Notes: a model not told the origin generated them from the letters alone. Counted from the first letter of the stretch, positions 1 through 7,982 are shown. The stretch is 64,000 nt of DNA from Oscillospiraceae bacterium (GCA_015066015.1 SVPE01000004.1:92727-156726), one strand, 5' to 3'. A program made the numbers and translations.

Positions 1-1
1 A

Positions 2-112
2 GTAAATATCAGGCTTAATTCGGACAGGCAGATTCATACTTTCAGACTCAGAGAAACTCCTTTTGCCCGTACCTCAACAGGTAAAATCAAAAGAACCGAG
101 TTTTATTATTAA
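2..112 (+). CDS. AMP-forming acyl-CoA synthetase/ligase, C-terminal end only (partial)
   Basis: The frame starting at base 2 is open from the window edge to a TAA at 110-112 and encodes the last 36 residues of a protein whose start lies outside the window. The tail reads RETPFARTSTGKIKR. It matches the A10 core motif of ANL-superfamily adenylating enzymes (acyl-CoA synthetases, adenylation domains), in which the lysine of GKIKR is the catalytic residue that contacts the acyl-adenylate. A strong terminator follows at 131-165, which supports this being a true gene end. The substrate cannot be told from the tail; a long-chain fatty acyl-CoA synthetase is the likeliest reading. Confidence 0.7.
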   Translation, partial: VNIRLNSDRQIHTFRLRETPFARTSTGKIKRTEFYY

Positions 113-130
113 AAATTAAAACTATACGTG

Positions 131-165
131 CACCTGTTTTGTTTTTTCAAAGCAGGTGTTTTTAT
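131..165 (+). terminator. Rho-independent terminator of the partial ligase gene
   Basis: CACCTG (131-136) pairs with CAGGTG (153-158). The stem extends inward through TTTG/CAAA with one G-T wobble and is followed by TTTTTAT. It separates the upstream ligase gene from sigK. Confidence 0.8.
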
Positions 166-231
166 ATGCGGACAGGCAAAAAAACAGTACACGGATAATA
201 AATATTAATACTTGATATTTGGAGTGATATT

Positions 232-915
232 ATGTTTGAGCTTATTCGTTTTATTTTTCAAAACATTACTTTTTTTGCTTTGCACCTGAAAAATATGAAT
301 TCTTTTCCGAAACCATTATCGGCAAAAAAAGAAAAAGAACTTCTCGAAAAAAAGACTCAGGGTGATCTGAATGCGAGGAATACGCTTATTGAACATAACC
401 TCAGGTTGGTGTCTCATATAGTAAAAAAGTATTATTCGGATTATGCCGAGCAGGAAGACCTTATTTCTATGGGTACAATAGGTCTCATAAAAGGAATTGA
501 CACTTTCAATGCTGATAAGGGTACAAGACTTGTCACATATGCAGCAAGATGTGTTGAAAATGAAATTCTGATGTATTTCCGTTCAAGAAAAAAAGAATCA
601 AACGTCCTGTCTTTGAATGAGCCTATAGACAGCGACAGCGAGGGAAATCCGCTGACGCTCAATGATGTGATTTACTGTGAAGATACGATTTGCGATGATA
701 TTGATTTATGTAATAAGACGGTCAAACTTTACGAAATGATTAGCGAGATGTCCGATGAAAGAGAACGTGAAATTATCATCAGGCGGTACGGGCTTTACAA
801 CACAAAAGCACTTACACAAAGAGAAATTGCTGAAAAAATGGGAATTTCCAGGTCGTACGTATCAAGAATTGAAAAACGAATTATTGATGAACTCAGAGAA
901 AAATTCGATTTATGA
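232..915 (+). CDS. sigK: RNA polymerase sporulation sigma factor SigK (pro-sigma-K), uninterrupted
   Basis: A sigma-70 family factor of 227 aa that directs late mother-cell transcription during sporulation. The first ~18 residues are hydrophobic and resemble the pro-sequence that SpoIVFB removes in Bacillus. They are followed by the SigK signature SFPKPLS, region 2 (RNTLIEHNLRLVSHIVKKYY, then DLISMGTIGLIKGID and TYAARCVENEILMYFR), and region 4 with a helix-turn-helix (TQREIAEKMGISRSYVSRIEKR). The length is close to the family norm (~235-240 aa) and the frame is continuous, so no skin-type element interrupts it here. GGAG lies 8 bp before the ATG. I see no clear sigma-A promoter immediately upstream, as expected if transcription depends on a sporulation sigma factor. 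It could be confused with SigE, but the pro-sequence and the FPKPLS motif favour SigK. Confidence 0.92.
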   Translation: MFELIRFIFQNITFFALHLKNMNSFPKPLSAKKEKELLEKKTQGDLNARNTLIEHNLRLVSHIVKKYYSDYAEQEDLISMGTIGLIKGIDTFNADKGTRLVTYAARCVENEILMYFRSRKKESNVLSLNEPIDSDSEGNPLTLNDVIYCEDTICDDIDLCNKTVKLYEMISEMSDEREREIIIRRYGLYNTKALTQREIAEKMGISRSYVSRIEKRIIDELREKFDL

Positions 916-934
916 TAAAAAAATTAAAAAATGT

Positions 935-963
935 TTTACTTATTTAAAGTTAGGGTGTATAAT
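935..963 (+). promoter_or_regulatory. Sigma-A promoter for the chromate-type transporter genes
   Basis: TTTACT (935-940), a 17-bp spacer, then a perfect TATAAT (958-963). It sits just after the sigK stop and 32 bp before the transporter start, so the transporter pair can be expressed independently of sigK. Confidence 0.7.
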
Positions 964-994
964 TAAAAAAATTGGTTTAAAGGGGAGGATATCA

Positions 995-1579
995 GTGAAA
1001 AAGACAAAGCTGAGTGTGTTGTTTTTTACAATGCTCAAGATAGGACTGTTTACCTTTGGCGGTGGTTATGCCATGCTTGCTCTACTTGAAAACGAGTTCA
1101 TTGAAAAGAAAAAATGGATTGAAAAAGACGAGTTTTTAGATGTTGCGGCAATTGCTGAATCTACTCCCGGACCAATTGCTATTAACGCAGCAACATATGT
1201 TGGATATAAAATGCGGGGGTTTGCAGGTGCTTTCATTTCAACTGTTGCCGTCTGTATACCTTCGGTTACCATAATTTATATCATTTCTCTGTTTTTTGAC
1301 GAGTTTTTATCGCTGGAATATGTGGCTTATGCTTTTCGCGGTATTCAGGTGGGCGTTATTTATCTGATACTTTCTGCGGGATTAAGAATATTCAAAGGTA
1401 TAAAAAAGGATGCTTTTAATATTACGATAGTTGTTACAGTTATGAGCGTAATGATTTTATTTTCGCTTTTAGCTATAAGGTTTTCGACTGTGTTTTATAT
1501 TTTGATATGCGGCTTTGCCGGTGTTATGGCTTATCTTATAAAGAGTCTTAAAGAGAGAAAGGCAGGTGGTGGAGAATGA
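995..1579 (+). CDS. Chromate transporter (CHR) family half-protein A
   Basis: A 194-aa integral membrane protein of the short-chain CHR (ChrA) family, in which two half-size proteins form the transporter. It carries the signatures FTFGGGYAMLALLENEF near the N-terminus and ESTPGPIAINAATYVG near residue 60, followed by four to five hydrophobic segments. The start chosen is GTG at 995, preceded by AGGGGAGG at 981-988. The frame is open further upstream to 755 but only by reading through sigK in another frame, so that extension is rejected. The stop overlaps the start of the second half gene by 4 bp (ATGA), so the two are translationally coupled. The family is named for chromate efflux, but in gut Clostridia the substrate is unproven. 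Confidence 0.85.
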   Translation: MKKTKLSVLFFTMLKIGLFTFGGGYAMLALLENEFIEKKKWIEKDEFLDVAAIAESTPGPIAINAATYVGYKMRGFAGAFISTVAVCIPSVTIIYIISLFFDEFLSLEYVAYAFRGIQVGVIYLILSAGLRIFKGIKKDAFNITIVVTVMSVMILFSLLAIRFSTVFYILICGFAGVMAYLIKSLKERKAGGGE

Positions 1580-2148
1580 TATATCTTCAGCTTTTTCTTG
1601 CTTTTCTCGAAATAGGGGCTGTTTCTTTTGGCGGCGGTTATGGTATGATTTCGCTTATCCGTGAGAAGGTTATTTCAAATGGATGGTTGACTGATAGCGA
1701 ATTACTTAATATCGTCGCAGTTGCCGAGTCAACTCCCGGACCTATAGCTGTAAATATGGCTACATTTGTAGGATCGGATCAGGGGGGCTTTTTGGGGAGT
1801 ATGTGTGCGACTGTTGGTGTCGTTTTACCTTCCTTTGTTATCATTCTTCTGATTTCGGCTCTTATGAAAAACCTTTTGAAATATAAAGGCATTTCTGCAT
1901 TTTTATCAGGAGTCCGTCCTTGTGTTGCGGGTATGATTCTTGCTACGGCGCTGACGATGCTGCTTTCAAAAATTTTTAGCGTTACTGATATTAGCAGCGC
2001 AGCAGCGGTTGATTTTTTCGCGATAATTATTTTTATGCTACTTATACTTTTTACCTTTGTTTATAAAAAAATAAAGAAATCAAAGCCGTCTCCCATACTT
2101 ATGATTATAATTTCAGCTTTACTCGGTACAGTACTTTATACTTTGTAA
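1576..2148 (+). CDS. Chromate transporter (CHR) family half-protein B
   Basis: A 190-aa membrane protein paralogous to its upstream neighbour, with the same two signatures: VSFGGGYGMISLIREKV near residue 16 and ESTPGPIAVNMATFVG near residue 50. Further hydrophobic helices follow and the C-terminus is short. The ATG overlaps the stop of half-protein A. Short-chain CHR proteins are normally encoded as such tandem pairs and insert with opposite topology, so this pair should form one heterodimeric transporter. Transport direction and substrate cannot be read from the sequence. Confidence 0.85.
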   Translation: MIYLQLFLAFLEIGAVSFGGGYGMISLIREKVISNGWLTDSELLNIVAVAESTPGPIAVNMATFVGSDQGGFLGSMCATVGVVLPSFVIILLISALMKNLLKYKGISAFLSGVRPCVAGMILATALTMLLSKIFSVTDISSAAAVDFFAIIIFMLLILFTFVYKKIKKSKPSPILMIIISALLGTVLYTL

Positions 2149-2162
2149 TTCATCTGATGGTA

Positions 2163-2191
2163 TTGAAATAATCTCATTGAGGGTATATAAT
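2163..2191 (+). promoter_or_regulatory. Sigma-A promoter for the FAD oxidoreductase gene
   Basis: TTGAAA (2163-2168), a 17-bp spacer, then TATAAT (2186-2191). It lies 30 bp before the ATG, with AAAGGAGAGAG as ribosome binding site. Confidence 0.75.
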
Positions 2192-2221
2192 TAAAATAAT
2201 AAAATAAAGGAGAGAGAAGAA

Positions 2222-3553
2222 ATGAAGAAAAAAATTATTGTTGCAGGCGGTGGCCACGGCGGTATAGGTTGTGCTGCGTTACTTGCAAAAAAAGGCTTTG
2301 ATGTAACAGTTTACGACAAAAACAAAAGAGAAGATATGGGGTACGATTGGACCGATATTTTTGACAAAAAAGCCTTTGCCGCTATCGGAATGGACGTTCC
2401 TGATAAGGAGTTGTGGTGCCTTAAAAACGATATGACTTTTTATGGACCGAATATGACTGTAGCGCTCAAACAGGATACTCCCGAAGATCAGCTGGAAATT
2501 CAGATGGAAAGAAAAGTTATTTATGACTGCATAATAAAATATGCAGAAGACTGCGGCGTGAAGTTTGAGTTTGGTAATGCTGTTGAAGGCCCTGTAATGC
2601 TTGGTAACCGTGTTGTAGGCGTACTGACTGAAAAAGGAGAAGTTCTCGGTGATCTTGTTATTGACTCGTGTGGAATGAATTCTCCGGTCAGAGCAAAGCT
2701 TCCGTCATATCTCGGCATTCAGGCTGATGCACAGCCTTTTGAACGTTTTTATGTATGGCGCGGATTTTATGAAAAGCTTGAGTGCGATAGTGTTCCGGAT
2801 AAGTTCAAGCTGATGCTTTTCCACAAGGGTAAGCTTGGCATTTCCTGGGTAGCCGAAGAAGAGGATTATACAGACGTTCTTATCGGCAGATTTGTCGAGC
2901 CTGATATGGAAGAGATTGAAAAGACCCTTGCCTTACTTCGTGAAGAGAATCCTCATTTAGGTGAAAAGCTTGTACGTGGCGGTGCATTCGCACAGATTCC
3001 CGTAAGACAACCTCTTGCTGTACTTGTTGCTGACGGCTATGCCGCTATCGGTGACTGTGCATTTATGACGGTGCCTATTATCGGCTCGGGTATAGCCAAC
3101 AGTATGAAGGCTGCAAAAATTCTTGCCGATGTTATCATTAACGATAAAACCCAGAGCTACAGTGCTGCATCTTTGTGGAAGTATCAGAAGGAATACTGGG
3201 CACAAATAGGCAATTCAATGGCACCTATGGCTGCGGTTAAGCTTCTTCTTACACGCCTTGAGCCACAGGAGCTCGATTATATTTTTGAAAGAGGAATTCT
3301 CAATGCTGATGATATGACCATCAGCGCTGACACAACCAGCCTTTTTGATATGGTTAAGGATATGGTTGAGCCGGAGCCTCTCAAGGCAAAAATAACCGGT
3401 CTTGCAGGCAATCCTAAAGTGCTCAGAAAAATTCTGCGTATGGTTAAAGATATTGCTGCAGCAACTGTTATAACAACTGTTATGCCGAAGACATACGAAG
3501 TGAACAAGGTTCGTAAGTGGGCAGAAAAATACAATGCATGCTTTAAAAGATGA
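2222..3553 (+). CDS. FAD-dependent oxidoreductase, geranylgeranyl reductase/monooxygenase-like
   Basis: A 443-aa flavoprotein. Residues 4-33 form a Rossmann beta-alpha-beta unit with the dinucleotide motif VAGGGHGGIGCAALLAKKG and an acidic residue after the second strand (VYDKN). Near residue 275 lies the second FAD motif, GYAAIGDCAFMTVPIIGSGIANSM, the GD(A/S)A-type element of the group that includes geranylgeranyl reductases and aromatic hydroxylases. The final ~120 residues are helical and lack a known signature that I recognise. It is transcribed alone from its own promoter and ends at a bidirectional terminator. The substrate is unknown. A role in reducing isoprenoid or other lipid double bonds is possible but is inference. 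Confidence 0.7.
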   Translation: MKKKIIVAGGGHGGIGCAALLAKKGFDVTVYDKNKREDMGYDWTDIFDKKAFAAIGMDVPDKELWCLKNDMTFYGPNMTVALKQDTPEDQLEIQMERKVIYDCIIKYAEDCGVKFEFGNAVEGPVMLGNRVVGVLTEKGEVLGDLVIDSCGMNSPVRAKLPSYLGIQADAQPFERFYVWRGFYEKLECDSVPDKFKLMLFHKGKLGISWVAEEEDYTDVLIGRFVEPDMEEIEKTLALLREENPHLGEKLVRGGAFAQIPVRQPLAVLVADGYAAIGDCAFMTVPIIGSGIANSMKAAKILADVIINDKTQSYSAASLWKYQKEYWAQIGNSMAPMAAVKLLLTRLEPQELDYIFERGILNADDMTISADTTSLFDMVKDMVEPEPLKAKITGLAGNPKVLRKILRMVKDIAAATVITTVMPKTYEVNKVRKWAEKYNACFKR

Positions 3554-3562
3554 ATAAAGATA

Positions 3563-3597
3563 CCCCGTAAATCTTTTCTGTGATTTACGGGGATCAT
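3563..3597. terminator. Bidirectional terminator between the FAD oxidoreductase gene and tatD
   Basis: CCCCGTAAATC (3563-3573) pairs perfectly with GATTTACGGGG (3582-3592) around an 8-nt loop. It lies between convergent genes. The T-rich tails are modest on both sides. Confidence 0.75.
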
Positions 3598-3598
3598 T

Positions 3599-4366
3599 TT
3601 ATTTAATTGTGAAAAGCTGTTTTGCGTTTTCGTTACAGATGTTGATTAATTCTTGTACATCAATGCCTTTGATTTCAGCGATTTTTTCAGCGGTGTAAGC
3701 AATGTGAGATGAATCACAGCGCTGACCTCTGAAGGGAACAGGAGTCATATAGGGAGCATCCGTTTCGAGAAGCAATCTGTCAACAGGTAGGTATTCAACG
3801 ACCTCGACAGGCTTTTTTGCGTTTTTAAAGGTTACTGCACCGCCGATTCCTATATACATACCAAGCTTTACAATTTCCTTTGCCATTTCAGCTGAGCCCG
3901 AAAAACAGTGAACGACGCCTTTAGGTCGGTACTTCTTAAGAAGATTCATTGTGTCTTCGTGAGCCTCTCTGTCGTGAATGATTACAGGTAAATCAAGTTC
4001 CTTTGAAAGCATAAGCTGACACTCAAAAATTTCGATCTGACGTTCTCTCGGTGAAAAGTTGTAGTGATAGTCCAGACCTATTTCACCAACAGCAACAACC
4101 TTTTTATTACTGTAAAGTTTTTTGATTTTTTGAAGATCGCTTTCGGTTGCCTCATCAGCCTCATGTGCGTGTATACCGACAGCAGCATAAATGAAATCGA
4201 AGCTTTCTGCCAAAGAAACTGTTGTAATGCAGGATTTCAGGTCGCAGCCGCAGTTAATTATATGACTTATACCTTTACTTTTCAAGGAAGAGATAAGGGC
4301 GTTTCTGTCTTCGTCAAAGCGACTGTCATCGTAATGAGCGTGTGTATCGAAAATGTTACTGTACAT
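3599..4366 (-). CDS. tatD: TatD family metal-dependent deoxyribonuclease
   Basis: A 255-aa TIM-barrel amidohydrolase-type nuclease. Metal ligands are visible: the N-terminal THAHYDD (HxH), GEIGLDYH (Glu), VIIHDREAH, VVHCFSGS (His) and LLLETDAPYMTP (Asp). Length is typical of the YcfH/TatD group. The ATG overlaps the metG stop (TAATG), and the ribosome binding site AAAGGTAAG lies within the end of metG. The metG-tatD pairing is common in Firmicutes. The family has 3'-5' exonuclease or DNase activity and is implicated in repair and quality control; the exact cellular role here is not shown. Confidence 0.9.
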   Translation of the reverse strand: MYSNIFDTHAHYDDSRFDEDRNALISSLKSKGISHIINCGCDLKSCITTVSLAESFDFIYAAVGIHAHEADEATESDLQKIKKLYSNKKVVAVGEIGLDYHYNFSPRERQIEIFECQLMLSKELDLPVIIHDREAHEDTMNLLKKYRPKGVVHCFSGSAEMAKEIVKLGMYIGIGGAVTFKNAKKPVEVVEYLPVDRLLLETDAPYMTPVPFRGQRCDSSHIAYTAEKIAEIKGIDVQELINICNENAKQLFTIK

Positions 4367-6330
4367 TATCTTACCTTTGATCCCGTGGGGATACCGTCAA
4401 CAAAGATTACTTTAACATCGTCTTCGCTACAGTCGGCAGCAAGAATCATACCTTGACTTTCAACGCCACAAAGAACAGCCGGCTTAAGATTTGATACAAC
4501 GATAATGCTCTTACCGATAAGATCTTCGGGCTTGTACCATTTTGCAATACCGGATGCAACTGTTCTGGGTTCACCTGTGCCGTCATCAAGAGTAAGCTTA
4601 AGAAGCTTCTTTGCGCGTTTGACAGGCTCACAGTCTGTTATTTTTGCAACGCGGAGATCAACCTTCATAAAGTCCTCGATGCCTATTTTTGCAATGCCTT
4701 CGATTTCAGCTTTTTTTTCTTCCTGCACGGTTTCTTCATAGCTCTTTTCGTTTTCCTGAGCAGCCTTCTGCTGAGCTTCTATTTCTGCAAGGAATTTTTC
4801 GGCATCGATTCTTGCAAACAGGGGAGTGGCAGTTCCTACTTTATTTCCGCTTTTGATTGCACCGAAAGCAGCAAGACTGTCGTAGTCGGCAATATCACAG
4901 TTGATTTGTTCGAGGATTGCCTTTGAGGTGTCAGGCATAAAGGGAGAAACAAGAACGGCAATATATCTGATACCTTCGAGAAGATTATAAAGAACTGTTC
5001 CGAGCCTTTCTTTGTTGGCTTCGTCCTTTGCTAGTGTCCAGGGAGCAGTTTCGTCAATGTATTTGTTGCAACGTTTAGCAAGATTGATAACTGCTTCAAC
5101 AGCGTCAGCCATATGATATGAGCTGATTTTGTTGTCGACTGTTTTAACAGTTTCGAGTGCAAAACTCTTGAGATCCTCATCGACAGTATCTGCACAAGAA
5201 GGTGCCATAATTTCACCGTCGAAGTATTTGTTTGTCATTGCAACAGTTCTGTTTACGAGATTGCCGAGAGTGTTGGCAAGATCTGAATTGAATCTTTCAA
5301 TGATCGTGCTATAAGAGATTGAACCGTCGTTTGCGTGAGGCATCTCTGAAAGCAGATAGTATCTTGTGGCATCAACACCGATGAGTTTGGAGAGCTCGTC
5401 AGCATATATAACATTACCTTTTGACTTGCTCATTTTATCCTCGCCGAAAAGAAGCCAGGGATGGCCGTAAACCTGCTTTGGAAGCTCTTCGCCGAGTGCC
5501 ATAAGCATAATAGGCCAGTAGATTGTGTGGAAGCGCACAATGTCTTTGCCTATGATATGAACGTCGGCAGGCCAGTATTTGTTGTAGAGCTCACCTGAGC
5601 CGTCAGGGTCGTATCCGAGAGCTGTGATATAATTTGAAAGAGCATCAATCCACACATAGATGACGTGCTTGTCGTCGAATGAAACGGGAATGCCCCATTT
5701 GAACGAAGTTCTTGATACGCAGAGATCCTGAAGGCCGGGTTTAATGAAATTATTAAGCATTTCCTTTTTGCGACTTTCGGGATAAATGAAGTTTTCATTA
5801 CTTTCTATATACTCCTCAAGCTGCTTCTGATATTTAGAGAGTCTGAGGAAATATGCCTCTTCTTTAGCTTTCTTTACTTCTCTGCCGCAGTCAGGACACT
5901 TTCCGTCAACGAGCTGTGCTTCAGTCCAGAATGACTCGCAAGGCGTACAGTAAAGACCTTCGTATTCACTCTTATAGATGTCACCCTGATCATAAAGCTT
6001 TTTAAAAATCTTCTGAACAGCTGCCTCGTGATAATCATCAGTTGTGCGGATGAACTTATCATAGGTGGTGTTAAGTGTGTCGCATATTGCGCGGATTTCA
6101 CCTGCAATATTGTCAACATACTCTTTAGGTGTTATACCTGCACTTTTTGCGTATTCTTCAATTTTTTGTCCGTGTTCATCGGTTCCGGTAAGAAAGAACA
6201 CATCGTATCCTACAAGCCTTTTATAACGTGCTATGGCGTCAGTCAGCACGATTTCATAGCTGTTACCTATATGAGGCTTTCTGGAAGTATAGGCAATAGC
6301 GGTTGTTATGTAAAATTTACCCTTGGACAT
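4366..6330 (-). CDS. metG: Methionyl-tRNA synthetase with C-terminal tRNA-binding domain
   Basis: A class I aminoacyl-tRNA synthetase of 654 aa that charges tRNA-Met in the cytoplasm. The HIGH-type motif is KPHIGN near residue 20, a CxxC...CxxC zinc knuckle (CTPC, CPDC) lies near residues 127-147, and the second signature KMSKSKG lies near residue 300. After an anticodon-binding helical domain and a charged linker (~residues 500-550), the last ~110 residues form an EMAPII/Trbp111 OB-fold domain (IEDFMKVDLRVAKI). There is no T-box leader upstream. The start is supported by AAAGGGATG 8 bp before the ATG and by the promoter at 6364-6393. Confidence 0.95.
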   Translation of the reverse strand: MSKGKFYITTAIAYTSRKPHIGNSYEIVLTDAIARYKRLVGYDVFFLTGTDEHGQKIEEYAKSAGITPKEYVDNIAGEIRAICDTLNTTYDKFIRTTDDYHEAAVQKIFKKLYDQGDIYKSEYEGLYCTPCESFWTEAQLVDGKCPDCGREVKKAKEEAYFLRLSKYQKQLEEYIESNENFIYPESRKKEMLNNFIKPGLQDLCVSRTSFKWGIPVSFDDKHVIYVWIDALSNYITALGYDPDGSGELYNKYWPADVHIIGKDIVRFHTIYWPIMLMALGEELPKQVYGHPWLLFGEDKMSKSKGNVIYADELSKLIGVDATRYYLLSEMPHANDGSISYSTIIERFNSDLANTLGNLVNRTVAMTNKYFDGEIMAPSCADTVDEDLKSFALETVKTVDNKISSYHMADAVEAVINLAKRCNKYIDETAPWTLAKDEANKERLGTVLYNLLEGIRYIAVLVSPFMPDTSKAILEQINCDIADYDSLAAFGAIKSGNKVGTATPLFARIDAEKFLAEIEAQQKAAQENEKSYEETVQEEKKAEIEGIAKIGIEDFMKVDLRVAKITDCEPVKRAKKLLKLTLDDGTGEPRTVASGIAKWYKPEDLIGKSIIVVSNLKPAVLCGVESQGMILAADCSEDDVKVIFVDGIPTGSKVR

Positions 6331-6363
6331 ATTTACATCCCTTTCAATATATATTTATATATC

Positions 6364-6393
6364 ATTTTACCAACATTACAACCCGTTTGTCAA
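6364..6393 (-). promoter_or_regulatory. Sigma-A promoter for metG-tatD
   Basis: On the minus strand: perfect TTGACA (6388-6393), an 18-bp spacer, then TAAAAT (6364-6369), about 34 bp upstream of the metG ATG. Confidence 0.75.
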
Positions 6394-6430
6394 GCAATTT
6401 ATAAGTTTGTATACAAGTGTTGAAAAGGTA

Positions 6431-6448
6431 AGTGAGCAGCTGCTCACT
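6431..6448. promoter_or_regulatory. 18-bp perfect palindrome, candidate operator
   Basis: AGTGAGCAG followed directly by CTGCTCACT is a perfect dyad. It lies in the metG/M28 intergenic region, 38 bp upstream of the metG -35 box and 115 bp upstream of the M28 -35 box. The size and symmetry suit a TetR-family or similar dimeric repressor. No T-tract follows on either strand, so it is not a terminator. No regulator gene is adjacent. Confidence 0.45.
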
Positions 6449-6489
6449 AAATCTTGGTAAAAAACTTAAAAAGAAACATAAAATTCACA

Positions 6490-6521
6490 ATGTTAAAAAA
6501 TGATTAATATTTGTTTAACAT
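6490..6521. repeat. Spaced inverted repeat ATGTTAAA/TTTAACAT
   Basis: ATGTTAAA (6490-6497) and TTTAACAT (6514-6521) are inverted copies 16 bp apart, in an AT-rich stretch upstream of the M28 promoter. This could be a second regulator site or chance in AT-rich DNA. The rest of the 6331-6663 gap shows only the two promoters and the palindrome, and no gene. Confidence 0.25.
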
Positions 6522-6563
6522 CAGTTTTAATTATAAAAAAATATTTAACTTTCACAAAAAAAC

Positions 6564-6592
6564 TCGACTAAAATTAATAATTGTGGTAGAAT
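6564..6592 (+). promoter_or_regulatory. Sigma-A promoter for the M28 peptidase gene
   Basis: TCGACT (6564-6569), a 17-bp spacer, then TAGAAT (6587-6592). A small hairpin (TTTTGTT/AACAAAA) follows in the untranslated leader. Confidence 0.55.
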
Positions 6593-6663
6593 AAGCACGA
6601 TAAAAGCGGTTTTGTTGCAGAACAAAAGGTTTTGTCACACGTTAATTAAAAGGAGAGATGGTT

Positions 6664-7917
6664 TTGAAGGCCAACGAAAGCGTAAAGAATTACGCATCCT
6701 CTGTCAGAATGTATACAAATTACACTGTCAGAGAAATTAAAAAAATCTGTAAGAATATCGGTCCGAGAATTGCCGGTAGCGAGCAGGAACACGAAGCACA
6801 CAAGTACATAGCAGAAGAAATGAAAACCTGTTGCGATAAGGTTGATATTGAAGAATTCAAGCTTTCGCCGGAGGCTTTTATGAGCTGGGTCAGAATTGAC
6901 GGTGCTCTTGTTCTTTTGTCAGTTATTTTTGCTTGGATAAATAACTTTGTTGAGTTACCTTTCAGCCTCGCGTGGGTATCGGTTGCTCTTTCGGCTCTCG
7001 CACTTCTGTTTCTTTTCTGCGAGTTTCTTATGTATTGGGAGTTTTACGATTTTCTTTTCCCCAAGGCTATATCCCATAACACTATCGGTGTCAGAAGAGC
7101 TGGCGGAGAAGCAAAGCAGAGAATAATTTTCTCAGGACATGTTGACTCATCACATGAGTGGACATACACCCATCTTGGCGGCAAAATATTACTTTTTGCT
7201 GTTGGCGGTTACGGTGTTGTCAGTATGCTTTATGTTCTTGTTTCATCAATTCTTATTGCAGCTGATGTAGCTCCCGGAGCAACACCAACGCTCAGAATTA
7301 TTCAGCTTGTCTGCATTCCCGGTGCAATTGCAGTTATGTTTTTTGTTAATTTCAGAAGAACTGTTGAAGGTGCAAATGATAACCTTACAGGTACAATGTC
7401 TTCTGTTGCAATTATGAAGTACCTTGAAGATAACGGTATCCGTTTTGAAAACACTGAGGTTGTTGCTTTGGCAGCCGGTTCTGAAGAATCAGGTCTTCGC
7501 GGTTCAAGATCTTACGTTAAGCGTCATATCGATGAACTTAAGGAAATTCCTACAGTATTCATTGGTCTTGAAACATTCAGAGACTACGATAGTATTGCAA
7601 TTTATGCACGTGATATGACCGGTACTGTTAAGATGGATTCCAGAGTATGTTCACTTGTAAAAAAAGCCGGTGAATATGCTGGTATGGATCTTCCTTACAG
7701 CTCTGTATATATTGGTGCATCTGACGGTGCGGCTGTACAGAAGCTCGGAATTCCCGCTGTTACTCTTGCAGCTATGGATCCGGGTCCACCGAGATACTAC
7801 CATACAAGAGGCGACACAGCAGAGAATATGAATCCCAAAACTGTTGAAAAGTGCCTCGATATCGCTCTTAACACACTCTTTATTTATGATGAAGAGGGTC
7901 TTAAGGACAGCTATTGA
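6664..7917 (+). CDS. Membrane-embedded M28 family metallopeptidase
   Basis: A 417-aa protein with the five zinc ligands of M28 aminopeptidases: FSGHVDSS (His159), GANDNLTG (Asp239), AGSEESGLRGS (Glu274/275), FIGLETF (Glu303) and RYYHTRGDT (His380). Four hydrophobic helices interrupt it, at about 81-97, 103-126, 174-201 and 212-230; the last pair lies between the first and second zinc ligands. The helix count is even on each side, so both catalytic halves can face the same side, probably the cytoplasm. The TTG at 6664 is preferred because AGGAGAG (6651-6657) leaves a 6-nt spacer, whereas the ATG at 6658 abuts the ribosome binding site. The gene is monocistronic with its own promoter and terminator. 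The substrate is unknown. Confidence 0.8.
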   Translation: MKANESVKNYASSVRMYTNYTVREIKKICKNIGPRIAGSEQEHEAHKYIAEEMKTCCDKVDIEEFKLSPEAFMSWVRIDGALVLLSVIFAWINNFVELPFSLAWVSVALSALALLFLFCEFLMYWEFYDFLFPKAISHNTIGVRRAGGEAKQRIIFSGHVDSSHEWTYTHLGGKILLFAVGGYGVVSMLYVLVSSILIAADVAPGATPTLRIIQLVCIPGAIAVMFFVNFRRTVEGANDNLTGTMSSVAIMKYLEDNGIRFENTEVVALAAGSEESGLRGSRSYVKRHIDELKEIPTVFIGLETFRDYDSIAIYARDMTGTVKMDSRVCSLVKKAGEYAGMDLPYSSVYIGASDGAAVQKLGIPAVTLAAMDPGPPRYYHTRGDTAENMNPKTVEKCLDIALNTLFIYDEEGLKDSY

Positions 7918-7948
7918 TTTTTAAATAATCTTATGTAAAAACGGACAG

Positions 7949-7982
7949 TCCCGTAACGCTTAAGTGTTGCGGGATTTTTTTA
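7949..7982 (+). terminator. Rho-independent terminator after the M28 gene
   Basis: TCCCGTAAC (7949-7957) pairs with GTTGCGGGA (7966-7974), with one G-T wobble, followed by seven T residues. Confidence 0.85.

Noticed and set aside
232..915. Skin-like element or disrupted sigK
   Set aside because: The frame is continuous through sigma regions 2 to 4 and the length is normal.
755..994. N-terminal extension of the first chromate transporter gene inside sigK
   Set aside because: It reads the 3' part of sigK in another frame and lacks transporter similarity; GTG 995 has an excellent ribosome binding site and its own promoter.
6331..6430. S-box or T-box riboswitch in front of metG
   Set aside because: Only ~34 nt separates the metG promoter from the start codon, too short for either element.
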